The translations under genes and the position numbers were made by a program. The notes under the pieces were generated by a model. The model worked only from the letters and a program-made list of their open reading frames with translations, was not told the origin of the DNA and made no database searches. From JAICIG01 sp035532215 (lineage in GTDB: Bacteria; Planctomycetota; Planctomycetia; Pirellulales; JAICIG01), in contig DATKRK010000168.1 of assembly GCA_035532215.1 (NCBI GenBank), positions 1 through 41,461 on the forward strand: DNA of 41,461 nucleotides, read 5' to 3'. This document shows, piece after piece, positions 33,454-41,461 of this stretch (position 1 is its first letter; every line of letters starts with the position of its first letter).

Positions 33454-34503
33454 TTATTCTTTCCGCCTTCCGTGTTCCTCCCCTTCTGCCAGCGCAATCG
33501 CGCCGTAAACCACCATCTCTTCGCCGAGCCGGGCGGAAGTGATCTCGAACGCGCCGAGAAACGGCGGGAAGACGTAACGGTTTACGGCCGCGCGCAGAGG
33601 TTCGAAGAGCAGCTCTTCGCCGATCAGCGATACTCCGCCGCCAACTACGACCACGGCCGGCGAGACGAGCGTGATCATCTGCGCCAAACCCCAGCCCAAA
33701 ACGTCCCAGGCGTGCAGCAGAACTTCGCGAGCCAGGCGGTTGTGTTCGGCCGCGGCTTCGGCGACGACCTTGGCCGTGAGCCGCTCGGGGTCGCCGTCGC
33801 AACGGCGCCAGAGATCGGCCGTTTGCTCTTCGACCGCCTCTTCGGTTTCGATCAAATGCTGCCGCACGAGTTCCGGTTTGAGCGGCCGCGAGCCGCTGCG
33901 GAAGGCGCCCAGTTGGTGCGAAATGGCGCCGCCCAGATACGCTTGGGCCGCCGAAGCGATGCCCCAGCCGCTGGAAACCGATTCGATCGTGTCCTCCGGC
34001 CGGTCGGCGTGCAAGCCGGGCCGCAAGTGGCCGATCTCGGCCGCCCCGACGCCCGAACCGCGATAAACCTGCCCGCCGATCACCAGCCCGCCGCCGATGC
34101 CCGTGCCGATCGTCACGTAGAACACCGGATCGCGCCCTTGGCCGGCGCCCCAGCGGGCTTCGGCCAGCGCGGCCAGGTCGGCGTCGTTGCCCAGCACGGC
34201 CGGAAGGCCGAGCTTTTCACGGCACCAGTCGGCCAGCGGAAATTTTTCCCAGCCGTCGATTTGATGGCTGACGATGACGCGTCCGCCAGGCGCGTCGACC
34301 GGCCCGCCGAAGCCGATGCCGACGTGCGCGGCGCGATGTCGTTCGATCATCGCCGGCGCGGCCGCCAAAATCCGTGCGAGGATGCCTTCCGCTCCGGCAT
34401 CGGCGTCGACGTCGAATCGCTGCAATTCGACCAGTTCCGCGCCGTCGCCGCGCCCTGCGCCGAGTTGCAGTTTCGTGCCGCCGATTTCGATCCCCAAAAA
34501 CAT
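33454..34503 (-). CDS. ROK-family sugar kinase or regulator, zinc motif absent
   Basis: The 349-residue protein opens with the ATP/phosphate loop MFLGIEIGGTKLQLG and has GFGGPVDAPGGRVIVSHQIDGW, GNDADLAALAEARWGAG and VTIGTGIGGGLVIGGQVYRG, the ROK fold. The glutamate of GAAEIGHLRPG is present. The usual ROK zinc-binding CxCGxxGCxE motif is missing: the place holds HADRPEDTIESVSSGWG. There is no N-terminal HTH, so this is a kinase-type rather than NagC-type protein. The sugar cannot be predicted; glucose or N-acetyl-sugars are usual. It is convergent with the gene to its left. Confidence 0.85.
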   Translation of the reverse strand: MFLGIEIGGTKLQLGAGRGDGAELVELQRFDVDADAGAEGILARILAAAPAMIERHRAAHVGIGFGGPVDAPGGRVIVSHQIDGWEKFPLADWCREKLGLPAVLGNDADLAALAEARWGAGQGRDPVFYVTIGTGIGGGLVIGGQVYRGSGVGAAEIGHLRPGLHADRPEDTIESVSSGWGIASAAQAYLGGAISHQLGAFRSGSRPLKPELVRQHLIETEEAVEEQTADLWRRCDGDPERLTAKVVAEAAAEHNRLAREVLLHAWDVLGWGLAQMITLVSPAVVVVGGGVSLIGEELLFEPLRAAVNRYVFPPFLGAFEITSARLGEEMVVYGAIALAEGEEHGRRKE

Positions 34504-34637
34504 GCGCGAACTCGCGAACCAAGAACCATCGCCCGCTCTCCGGCGGTTAGTTTAGTGGCTTGAGGGGCGTTGTGCCAATTGCCTGCCGGCTTCGTTCAAG
34601 GCGCGATGAGCGGTCTTGCGGCATGCTACTTCGAGCC

Positions 34638-34671
34638 GGGTGGCTGGCGGCAGAGCGAAGCGATGCCCCAG
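34638..34671. repeat. 34-bp GGGTGGCTGG element, copy 3
   Basis: Exact copy of 1296-1329 and 4077-4110. It lies about 15 bp from the end of the truncated prsW-like gene and has no fold-back right arm. Confidence 0.8.
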
Positions 34672-34686
34672 GCCGCCCAGCGAGGT

Positions 34687-35169
34687 TCAAGCGACTGCCG
34701 GCAAAGCGTCGTCCTCTGGCGCCGGGTCGGCGGCGTAGGAACGCGAGATCAGAAACGCCAGCCAGGCGAAGCTGGCGACGGCGGGCAGAAGCGCGGCGGC
34801 GTTCATCTCGCGTTTGAGCAGCGTGTCGTACAGCCCGTGCAAGACCATCGGCACGCCTTGTACGCGGAGCACGGCCAGCAGCCAATCGCCCCAATCCATG
34901 TCGGCGCCGAGCATTTCCTGGTTGTGCCAGATCATCAACGACACCGCCCCGGTCCAGATGGCGTGCAGGCCGACGCAGGAAATGAACCGCACCAGATAGA
35001 TGCCGAACGTCGCAATGCCGTTGTAGTGTTCGGAGGAATACAGGATTCCTTCGGCAATTCCAAAGCCGGCGCCGCTGGCCAGCCCCCAGATGCACGCCGC
35101 CCGCCAGCCGAAGTCGTCGCCGTCGCGGAGCTTGAAGAACACGGGCGCCGCCTTGGTGAACTCTTCGCG
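34687..35169 (-). pseudogene. Truncated PrsW-family membrane protease gene
   Basis: Reading on minus from the junction gives REEFTKAAPVFFKL, then WGLASGAGFGIAEGILYS, GLHAIWTGAVSLMIW and VLHGLYDTLLKR. These correspond to the PrsW core: the EExxK, GxGFGxxE and two His-containing helix motifs. An in-frame stop (TAA, 35170-35172) comes directly before EEFTK, and the expected N-terminal membrane segments are missing. The gene is thus cut at about 35,170, exactly where phage-type genes begin. About 155 residues remain. It cannot be a functional full-length protease unless translated from GTG 35142. Confidence 0.75.
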
Positions 35170-35249
35170 TTACCCCCAAGAAAAGCCACACTCTCACGTA
35201 CCCGGATAGTGCCGAAATCCCCGAGGAAAGCCGCGAAACCGCGGCGGCC

Positions 35250-35462
35250 GTGGCCAAACTGGCGAACGGCAAGCCAGCCGACGTGCGCGACGTAATGAAG
35301 CTACTGGGTCTCAAAACCCGCGGCGCCGCGACGCAAAGGCTGGTCAAGGCGTGCAAGAGGGGGTTGATCGTTCATGCCGGGCGATTCGGGTGGGCGCCGA
35401 TCGGTTGGACCGGGCCCGAAGAGAATCGGGCGCCGCACAAGCGGCCGAAGAAAACGAAGTAG
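35250..35462 (+). CDS. Small winged-helix-like protein or fragment at the element border
   Basis: The 70-residue frame starts with GTG and reads VRDVMKLLGLKTRGAATQRLV followed by KACKRGLIVHAGRFGWAPIG, which suits a small winged helix. The same frame stays open leftward to the junction (KKSHTLTYPDSAEIPEESRE), so it may be the 3' part of a longer gene cut at the same junction as prsW. No ribosome site is visible. Confidence 0.45.
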   Translation: MAKLANGKPADVRDVMKLLGLKTRGAATQRLVKACKRGLIVHAGRFGWAPIGWTGPEENRAPHKRPKKTK

Positions 35463-35593
35463 GTATAATCACCAAATGAGACGGCCCGCCCGGCGTTGCA
35501 ACGCCGACGGGACGAACGGCCCGCGCGGCGCGATGAGCCTCCCTCCTTGTGCCATCGCGCCCGCGGCCCGGTCTCGGAAACAAGGAGGAAAAT

Positions 35594-36301
35594 ATGTCGC
35601 AAAAAATCCCGCCCGACCTACCGTTGTGCGTGGCAAAGCTTCGCGTCGAAACCGCGGGGCTGCCGCTGAACATCGACCTCTTGCTTGACTCCGAACGGAA
35701 TGCGTCAACGGTCGACAATCGAGCCGAGCTTTTCGCCGGCGTCCAAGGTTGCCATCTTGGCCTGCTGTTGCTTTTCCATAGTTCCATCGAAAATGAGTCG
35801 GGCGGCCTGATAACCAAGGAATGGCTGCGATCCGTCGTCGCGCTGACAGGCCGAGCCATTGGCCCATGCCGGAGGCTGGCTGATCCGCAACTCGATTCGG
35901 CGCCTCTGGAGAACGACAAGACTGAACTGCGGGCGATTCGGGGCGAGCTTGATGAAATTGAGTGGGCCGGAAGGGACGCAACGGCAGTATCCGACTTGAG
36001 GCCGGCGACGACCAGCGAACCGCCGGAACTGACGCCCGACGCCAGGCGAAGCATCGACTGCCGTTCCGTCGCGTGGTACGGCGCACGATACACGTTCACG
36101 GCTGCGCAGGCCGCGTGCGTCGCCGTCTGGTGGCAGCACTGGGCGCAGGCGACGCCCGACGTAAGTGATAACGCGCTCGCCGAACACGTCGAGATCAATA
36201 GTTCGCTGCGCAAGCTGTTTTCCGGGCATCCCGCCTGGGGCGTGATGATCGTCGAAGGCGCCACCCGCGGCGCCCACCGGCTTCAACCGCCGGCGAACTA
36301 A
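35594..36301 (+). CDS. Hypothetical protein of the phage-like element
   Basis: A 235-residue protein preceded by an excellent AAGGAGGAAAAT ribosome site. It contains a segment MSQKIPPDLPLCVAKLRVET and a central helical, charged region, but no motif I can name (later parts include SIDCRSVAWYGARYTFTAAQAACVAVWW). There is no signal peptide or membrane helix. It is the first complete gene of the element after the broken border. Function unknown. Confidence 0.7.
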   Translation: MSQKIPPDLPLCVAKLRVETAGLPLNIDLLLDSERNASTVDNRAELFAGVQGCHLGLLLLFHSSIENESGGLITKEWLRSVVALTGRAIGPCRRLADPQLDSAPLENDKTELRAIRGELDEIEWAGRDATAVSDLRPATTSEPPELTPDARRSIDCRSVAWYGARYTFTAAQAACVAVWWQHWAQATPDVSDNALAEHVEINSSLRKLFSGHPAWGVMIVEGATRGAHRLQPPAN

Positions 36302-36382
36302 GCCGCCAAAAATCTCGGAAAAATCTGAAAAGGGGCGCATCTATGGGCGCGTCTGCGCCGGCCCGGTCCCTAGGATCGGGGC

Positions 36383-36589
36383 ATGGTGACTGGCGCCCCG
36401 CTACCCGATGTACTCTCGCTGCCGCGCATGGCTCGCCGGCTAGGCATTACCCAGACCTGGCTCCGCGCCGAGGCCGATGCCGGGCGCGTCCCCTGCCTCC
36501 GTGCGGGCACGCGCTATCTGTTTGCCGCCGCGGCCGTCGAAAAGGCGCTCGCCGAGCGAGCCTCCCGCCAGACGGAGGCCGCGCGATGA
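36383..36589 (+). CDS. Small HTH protein, excisionase-like (MerR-type)
   Basis: The 68-residue protein contains LSLPRMARRLGITQTWLRAE, ADAGRVPCLRAGTRYLF and AAAAVEKALAER, the layout of excisionase or MerR-type helix-turn-helix proteins (wing residues around GTRYLF). It would regulate the element or assist its excision. Its stop codon overlaps the next gene's ATG (ATGA). Confidence 0.7.
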   Translation: MVTGAPLPDVLSLPRMARRLGITQTWLRAEADAGRVPCLRAGTRYLFAAAAVEKALAERASRQTEAAR

Positions 36590-36744
36590 TCGCCGCCCCA
36601 AACCAAGACGAGCTTGTGATCGACGTTATTGGCGACGGCCCGCTGCCCGCCGAAGCGGTCGAAGCTGTGGCGCGGCTGCTGCTGGCGCTGGCGGAGGCCG
36701 ATGCGCCCGACCCCGAGACGACAGAGTATTTCCCCGCAATATAG
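36586..36744 (+). CDS. Small acidic hypothetical protein
   Basis: The 52-residue protein MIAAPNQDELVIDVIGDGPL followed by PAEAVEAVARLLLALAEADA is acidic and helical, and translationally coupled to the HTH gene through ATGA. No function can be proposed. Confidence 0.6.
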   Translation: MIAAPNQDELVIDVIGDGPLPAEAVEAVARLLLALAEADAPDPETTEYFPAI

Positions 36745-36806
36745 CCGCGCAAAAAAAGCCCGGCTGAGCGTGACGAGCGCCGCCGGGCAGAAAGGAGTGT
36801 AGACCC

Positions 36807-37124
36807 ATGCAGCATACATTAGCCGACCCGCCGCCGCAAGAGCCGCGCCCCGGCGAAACCTACGAGTACATCATCGCCGTCCGTCCGGTCCCGAGCTGCG
36901 CCGGCTACAGCTATGCCGTGACGCTCGCCGGTCCATCCGGGCACGCCGTCGTGCGACTGAGCGCGGCGCAAATCGCCACCTACGCCGCCGCGCGCAAAGC
37001 GATTGCCGCGCAGCACGGCGCCTGGCTGGCCATCGATGAGATGGAGCGGCGCAGCCGCTGGCAGCCGACCACCTGGGGCGAGATCATCGGCGCCGCGATG
37101 ATGCCGAGCGAGGATAGCCGATGA
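36807..37124 (+). CDS. Hypothetical phage-element protein
   Basis: A 105-residue protein with a GAAAGGAGTG ribosome site, beginning MQHTLADPPPQEPRPGETYE and ending in WGEIIGAAMMPSEDSR. Beta-rich (YEYIIAVRPVPSCAGYSYAVTLAG) then helical. Its stop overlaps the start of the primase gene (ATGA), so it is in that operon. Confidence 0.65.
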   Translation: MQHTLADPPPQEPRPGETYEYIIAVRPVPSCAGYSYAVTLAGPSGHAVVRLSAAQIATYAAARKAIAAQHGAWLAIDEMERRSRWQPTTWGEIIGAAMMPSEDSR

Positions 37125-39256
37125 GCACCACGACGACCGCAGAGACGCCGCCGCGCCTACCCAAGCTCACTGAGCCGCAGCTTGCCGACCTGCGCGCCAG
37201 CGGCCTGCTCGACGAGACAATCATCAAGGCCGGCATCTATTGTGAGACCGATCAAGGCAAGATTGCACAGATCCTGAATCGCAAACGCGCGCGGGCGAAG
37301 TTGGGCGCGTGTCTTGTCCTCCCGTTTTTTAAAATTGACGGGAGCAACGGCTACTATCGAGTCAAGCCGGCGCGGCCGGAACTTGACGCAAAATCGAAGA
37401 AGCCGAAGAAGTACGAATCGCCAGTCGGCACGCCAAACGAAATCTACATCCCGCCCGGCTCGCAGCAAGCAATCAAGACGGCCGGCGCCGCACTGATCTT
37501 GACAGAAGGCGAAAAAAAGGCGTTGGCCGCCGACCAAGACGGCTTCCCGGCGATTGGTCTGGTCGGCGTCTGGGGCTGGAAGCAACCTTCTCACGAACGG
37601 CTCAACGTCCAGATGACGCACATCGACTGGCGACGGCGGCCGGTCTACATCGCTTTCGATAGCGATCTTGAGCGTAAGCCCGACGTGGCCGACGCGGAGG
37701 CCCGGCTGGCGCATCTACTGACCGAGGCGGGCGCCGTCGTCAAGTGTCTACGCATCCCGGACGGGCCGCCCGGCGAAGACGGTAAGCCGAGCAAACAGGG
37801 GCTGGATGATTATCTTGTTGCGCAGGGCAAAGATGGCTTGTTCGCCCTACTCAAGGGCGCCATCGACCCGCCGCCGGTTGAGGCCGGCGAGAGCAAGGAA
37901 AGTGCGAAAGAACTTGATCCGTTTACCGAGGTTGAGACATACCTCAAGATCGGCGAGCGTGACGGCGTCAGTAGATTGCGTTTTTGGCGGGGCTCGTTTT
38001 GGCTCTGGCGGAAGGGCTGGTATCAAGAGTTGCCTGCCAGCGAAGTGCGCGCTCACCTAGTCAATCACGTCAATCAGTTCTACTACAAGTTGACTACCGG
38101 CATCGTGGCCAACTGCCTCGATCAGCTCCAATCGCAAACCATCTTGCCCGGCGACACCGAGGCGCCCGCTTGGCTCGGCGACGGCAAGCCGCCTTTTCCC
38201 GCCGGCGAAACGCTAGCCTGCCGCAATGGTCTACTGCACCTGCGCGGGTATCTGGACGGCGAGCCGCAGCACCTTCGGTCACCGACGCCACGGTTTTTCA
38301 CGACGTGCGGACTCGACTTCGATTTTCGCGCGGACGCGCCGCAGCCCGCCGAGTGGCTCAAGTTCCTGAAGTCGCTCTGGCCCGACGATCCCGACAGCAT
38401 CGACACGCTGCGGGAGTGGTTTGGCTATTGTCTGTTGACCGACACGAGCCAACACAAAATCTTGATGCTGATTGGACCGAAGCGAAGCGGCAAGGGGACG
38501 ATTGCCCGCGTGCTGCGCCGCCTGGTCGGCGAACGAAACTCGGCGGCGCCGACGCTGGCCAGCCTGGGGACCAATTTCGGGCTGCAACCGCTCATCGGCA
38601 AGACGCTGGCGGTTATCGGCGATGCCCGCCTTGGCGGCCGGGCCGACCTGCCCCAAATCACAGAGCGGCTGCTGTCGGTCAGTGGCGAGGATGCTCAGAC
38701 CATCGACCGCAAAGGTATCGAGGCCACGACCTGTACGCTGCCGGTTCGGTTCGTCTTGCTGTCCAATGAACTGCCCCGCCTAAACGATTCGAGCGGCGCC
38801 CTGGCAAGCCGTATGATCTTGCTGCGGCTGACCGAATCGTTTCTCGGCCGGGAAGACAAAGGTTTGACCGACCGGCTGTTGCGCGAACTGCCCGGCATCC
38901 TGCTTTGGTCGATCGTCGGATGGGATCGTTTGCGACGCCGCGGATATTTCGAGGAACCCGCTACGGCCGACGACATGCGGCGCGAATTCGCCGACCTGAC
39001 GAGCCCGATAGGGGCGTTCGTTCGCGAGTGTTGTCTTGTCGGGCCGCAGTACGAATCGAGCCGAGACGCCTTATACGCCGCCTATCAGGGATGGTGCAAA
39101 CAGGCCGGTCGCCAACATGTAGACGACAAGCCGGGCTTCGGCCGGGCGCTGCACGCAGCATTGCCGCAACTGAAGACGGTCAAACATAGGAACGATTCTG
39201 GCGACCTAAAGCGATGCTATGCCGGCTTGACTGCAAAGGCCGTGCTCGGGTTCTGA
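37121..39256 (+). CDS. Phage/plasmid primase-helicase, D5/P4 type
   Basis: The 711-residue protein combines an N-terminal primase-like region (PQLADLRASGLLDETIIKAG, CLVLPFFKIDGSNGYYRVKP; TEGEKKALAADQDGFPAIGL resembles a TOPRIM-like acidic motif with AFDSDLERKPDVADAEARLA) with a C-terminal D5/P4 superfamily III helicase. The helicase shows Walker A at 452-460 (GPKRSGKGT), a Walker B-like region KTLAVIGDARLGG, and sensor-type VRFVLLSNELPRLNDSSGAL. It would unwind and prime replication of the mobile element. It overlaps the preceding gene by four bases. No integrase was seen in the window. Confidence 0.88.
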   Translation: MSTTTTAETPPRLPKLTEPQLADLRASGLLDETIIKAGIYCETDQGKIAQILNRKRARAKLGACLVLPFFKIDGSNGYYRVKPARPELDAKSKKPKKYESPVGTPNEIYIPPGSQQAIKTAGAALILTEGEKKALAADQDGFPAIGLVGVWGWKQPSHERLNVQMTHIDWRRRPVYIAFDSDLERKPDVADAEARLAHLLTEAGAVVKCLRIPDGPPGEDGKPSKQGLDDYLVAQGKDGLFALLKGAIDPPPVEAGESKESAKELDPFTEVETYLKIGERDGVSRLRFWRGSFWLWRKGWYQELPASEVRAHLVNHVNQFYYKLTTGIVANCLDQLQSQTILPGDTEAPAWLGDGKPPFPAGETLACRNGLLHLRGYLDGEPQHLRSPTPRFFTTCGLDFDFRADAPQPAEWLKFLKSLWPDDPDSIDTLREWFGYCLLTDTSQHKILMLIGPKRSGKGTIARVLRRLVGERNSAAPTLASLGTNFGLQPLIGKTLAVIGDARLGGRADLPQITERLLSVSGEDAQTIDRKGIEATTCTLPVRFVLLSNELPRLNDSSGALASRMILLRLTESFLGREDKGLTDRLLRELPGILLWSIVGWDRLRRRGYFEEPATADDMRREFADLTSPIGAFVRECCLVGPQYESSRDALYAAYQGWCKQAGRQHVDDKPGFGRALHAALPQLKTVKHRNDSGDLKRCYAGLTAKAVLGF

Positions 39257-39312
39257 GGCACCTTGAGGCATGACTCACAGCAATTCAACGCGCGGAGGGA
39301 AAATAAAAAAAC

Positions 39313-39561
39313 ATGATAGAGCGCAATAGAAAGCGCATTCCTATGAGACATGCCTCAGCCTGCCTCACGCAAGGGCGTCTCGACTTCGCCGACGCCCCGG
39401 CGTTCGCCCCGCGCAAGCCGGCCAAGATCTACCATCGCCGCCGGCTGCCCGCCAAGGCCAAGGGCTGGGCGATAACCCCCGAGGCGTTGGAGGTGCTGCG
39501 GACCATGAAGCAGCGAGAGGTTGCCAAGCGGGAACAAGAGGAGGCCCAACATGCCACGTAA
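39313..39561 (+). CDS. Hypothetical basic protein of the element
   Basis: An 82-residue, Arg/Lys-rich protein starting MIERNRKRIPMRHASACLTQ; ATG 39343 (MRHASACLTQ) is an alternative. No domain was recognised. It precedes the next gene by an overlap of their ends (39551-39561). Confidence 0.5.
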   Translation: MIERNRKRIPMRHASACLTQGRLDFADAPAFAPRKPAKIYHRRRLPAKAKGWAITPEALEVLRTMKQREVAKREQEEAQHAT

Positions 39562-39871
39562 GAGATGCAGCCGTTCCTACAACGGCCGGCTGGCCAAGCT
39601 CGGCAAGAAGGGCCGTGCGGCCCGCGACGCCGTCGAGGCGGCCCTGGCGCGTGCCAAGGCAGCCGACGCCAAGCCAAAGGCGGGCGACGATACCGCGCCC
39701 GCATTGCCGCCTGTCGTCTCCGATTTGCGGCCGCCAAACGATTCCTACGCGCGTCCGATGCTGGGGGCTTGCCAAGCCGCCGACGCGCCAGCGTGCGATT
39801 TTGGAGGCCAGCCGGCCTGCGATGCAAACACACCCCAGGGGGGGTCAATCTCTAGAGCGCGCCTTCGGTAG
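39551..39871 (+). CDS. Hypothetical Ala/Lys-rich protein of the element
   Basis: A 106-residue protein starting MPRKRCSRSYNGRLAKLGKK, very basic at first, then low-complexity. It overlaps the previous gene by 11 bp. Such small genes often lie before terminase genes. No function assigned. Confidence 0.5.
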   Translation: MPRKRCSRSYNGRLAKLGKKGRAARDAVEAALARAKAADAKPKAGDDTAPALPPVVSDLRPPNDSYARPMLGACQAADAPACDFGGQPACDANTPQGGSISRARLR

Positions 39872-39924
39872 CTGGGACGCCACCGCCAGTTTTCGCAGCC
39901 AACTTAGACATAGGGGGTTAATTT

Positions 39925-40383
39925 ATGGCAAATCCTAATCCACTTCCCGCCGCAATTCACGAACGCAGAGGCACTTTACGGCCATCCAGACACGCCCAAA
40001 GCGGCCTTCCTGTGGCTATTCCGGGCGTTCCGAAGGGGCTTTCGGCAAAAGGCAAAGCCATTTGGCGTTCGCTGACCGACAAGCTCTTCGCGGCGGGGCT
40101 TGTGGCCGACGCCGACGAACTGACGCTCAAGTTGCTGGTCGATTCGCTGTTGCTGTACGACGAAGCGTCTCGCGGCATCAAGGGCCGGCTGACGGTCACG
40201 ACGGCGAAGGGAAACGAGATTCAAAATCCGCTGCTGGGCGTCCGCAATCGGGCTTGGGCGTAGATTCTCAAGGTGTCCCAATTGTTCGGCCTGTCGCCGA
40301 GCGCTCGCACCGGGCTCGATTGCGGCTCTGGCGAGCCCCAGGGCGACGATACGGAGGCCGTTTGTTTCAAGGTGACTGAATGA
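39925..40383 (+). pseudogene. P27-family phage terminase small subunit with an internal amber stop
   Basis: The first 112 codons (MANPNPLPAAIHERRGTLRP ... KLLVDSLLLYDEASRGIKG and NPLLGVRNRAWA) are typical of P27 terminase small subunits, which recognise viral DNA for packaging. A TAG at 40261-40263 interrupts the frame, but after it the same frame stays open (ILKVSQLFGLSPSARTGL), family-like, to a TGA at 40381 overlapping the large subunit ATG (ATGA). A single G-to-T change (GAG to TAG) would explain it. The intact protein would have 152 residues. Confidence 0.75.
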
Positions 40384-41297
40384 GCAAAGCAGCGATCGAC
40401 AAGCGGCTGGCGGCGTTGGACGGGCTCTTAAACGAGCCTCGCCCGCGGTCAACCATCGAGCGACTGGCCATCGAGCGGCAAATTAACGACCTGCGCCATG
40501 GCCACGAGCGCGGCTTGGTTTGGGACGAAGGCGAAGTGCAGCGCGTGCTCGATTTCTTCAGCAAGCTCGTCCATTGGAAAGGCGAGTGGGCTGGCCGACC
40601 GCTGACGCCTGCGCCGTGGCAAGAACATTGTATCTTGGCTCCATTGTTCGGCTGGTTCCGCGAGAGCAAGCGCAGCAAGGGCGGTCTGCGGAGATTCCGC
40701 ACGGCCTACGTCGAGGTCCCCCGCAAAAATGGCAAAACGACGCTCGCCTCCGGCATCGCGAACCAAGGCTTGATTGCGGATTTGGAGCAAGGCGCCGAAG
40801 TTTACGCTGCGGCCGTCAAGCGGGATCAAGCGAACATCCTATTCAAGGACGCCCAACAGACGCTCGGCCCCTCCCTCAAGGGTTTGGTCGAGCGGTACAC
40901 GGGCTCGATCACCTGCCCGCGGCTGAACAGTTCGTTCAAGCCGTTGTCGTCCGATTACAGTTCGACCGACGGGCTCAATATCCATCGCGTCGTGGTCGAC
41001 GAATTGCACGCGCACAAGACCCGCGACTTGTTTGACGTCTTGCTGACGTCGATGGGCGCCAGGCGGCAGCCGTTGCTGTGTTCGATTTCGACCTCCGGGT
41101 TCAACCGTAGCTCGATTTGCTGGGAGCAACGCGAAGAGGCCCGCAACATCCTGGAGGGGCACAAAGAGAACGATGCGTTCTTTGGGTTCGTGGCGACGAT
41201 CGATCCCGGCGATGATTGGACCGATCCGGCGACCTGGTGGAACCTACTTTCCGCAAGTCGCGCGGCTAAATTCTTTGGCATTTCCGGGCCGCGATAG
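40380..41297 (+). pseudogene. Phage terminase large subunit, truncated after the ATPase domain
   Basis: The 305-residue frame contains the terminase ATPase: Walker A-like PRKNGKTT at 114-121, RVVVDELHAHKTRDLFDVLL as Walker B with the following helix, and CSISTSGFNRSSICWEQREE. It ends soon after DDWTDPATWW, where homologues normally continue into a nuclease domain of about 250 further residues. The remaining codons (NLLSASRAAKFFGISGPR) look unrelated, so the break is near 41,245. It is coupled to the small subunit gene by ATGA. The packaging motor is therefore inactive. Confidence 0.8.
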
Positions 41298-41461
41298 CGA
41301 AGGAGTTGCTCGTAGATCACGAGACGGCGCGCCAATGCGGCGGCCCTTGTAAACATCGCGCGGGCGGTCGGCGCCGGACGCACGATTGTTGCCTGAGCGC
41401 GCGGTTGGACAAGGTGTCCGCTCGTGCGGCGAGCCTCGCTGAAAAAAGTTACGACGAAGTC
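41298..41461. other. Unassigned sequence after the terminase break
   Basis: The last 164 bases have no recognised gene on +. A minus-strand frame (from the window end through LARRLVIYEQLLRYRGPEM) may be part of a protein extending out of the window, but it is too short to identify. It is probably the sequence joined to the element at the deletion point near 41,245. Confidence 0.35.

Overview
The window is high-GC bacterial DNA that looks like a member of the Planctomycetota, probably Pirellulales-like. The support is gene content: a PPC-domain secreted protein, a DUF1549/DUF1553 haem-motif protein and a cytochrome c-WD40 fusion in one block, a signal-peptide sulfatase, a Uma2-family protein, and an ExbB/ExbD cluster with a very long TPR protein and a membrane-anchored alpha-toroid protein. 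The intergenic gaps are unusually rich in short self-complementary repeats. No rRNA, tRNA or CRISPR array was seen.

Layout. (1) 0.3-9.2 kb: ispH, the PPC-domain protein, a Uma2 nuclease-like gene, the DUF1549/DUF1553 protein and the cytochrome c-WD40 protein, all on +. (2) 9.3-11.3 kb: a type II restriction-modification system. A small XRE-type controller overlaps a SmaI-like endonuclease, and a convergent beta-class (probably N4-cytosine) methyltransferase ends in the same bases as the endonuclease. The same 15-bp operator core (AACCGAAAATCGGTT) lies before the controller and before the methyltransferase. (3) 11.4-15.1 kb: an ATP-grasp ligase, a sulfatase and an SDR oxidoreductase. (4) 15.4-20.4 kb: an accessory, defence-like stretch. 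It holds a translationally coupled DUF4365-like gene with an unrecognised partner, a ParE toxin remnant, a frameshifted HNH-type gene, a chimera of two gene remnants, and a two-gene module resembling a Tse2-type toxin with its immunity protein.

(5) 20.5-29.4 kb, on -: a cluster that probably forms an envelope machine, namely the TPR protein, ExbB, ExbD and a 1,092-residue protein with three N-terminal membrane helices, a long disordered Ala/Pro/Arg-rich linker and a C-terminal alpha-toroid. (6) 29.7-34.5 kb: a TerC-family membrane protein, an NAD-dependent epimerase, dapB, a small zinc-ribbon-like protein and a ROK kinase. (7) 34.7 kb to the end: a PrsW-like protease gene is cut off at about 35,170, where a decaying phage-like element begins. 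The element carries an excisionase-like HTH protein, small unknown genes, a D5/P4-type primase-helicase, a P27 terminase small subunit with a premature stop, and a terminase large subunit that loses its nuclease half near 41,245.

The candidates for something undescribed are the DUF4365-partner pair, the Tse2-like pair, the ExbBD/alpha-toroid machine, and the convergent palindrome families in the intergenic spaces. All functional statements rest on motif reading and memory of families. No search could be run.
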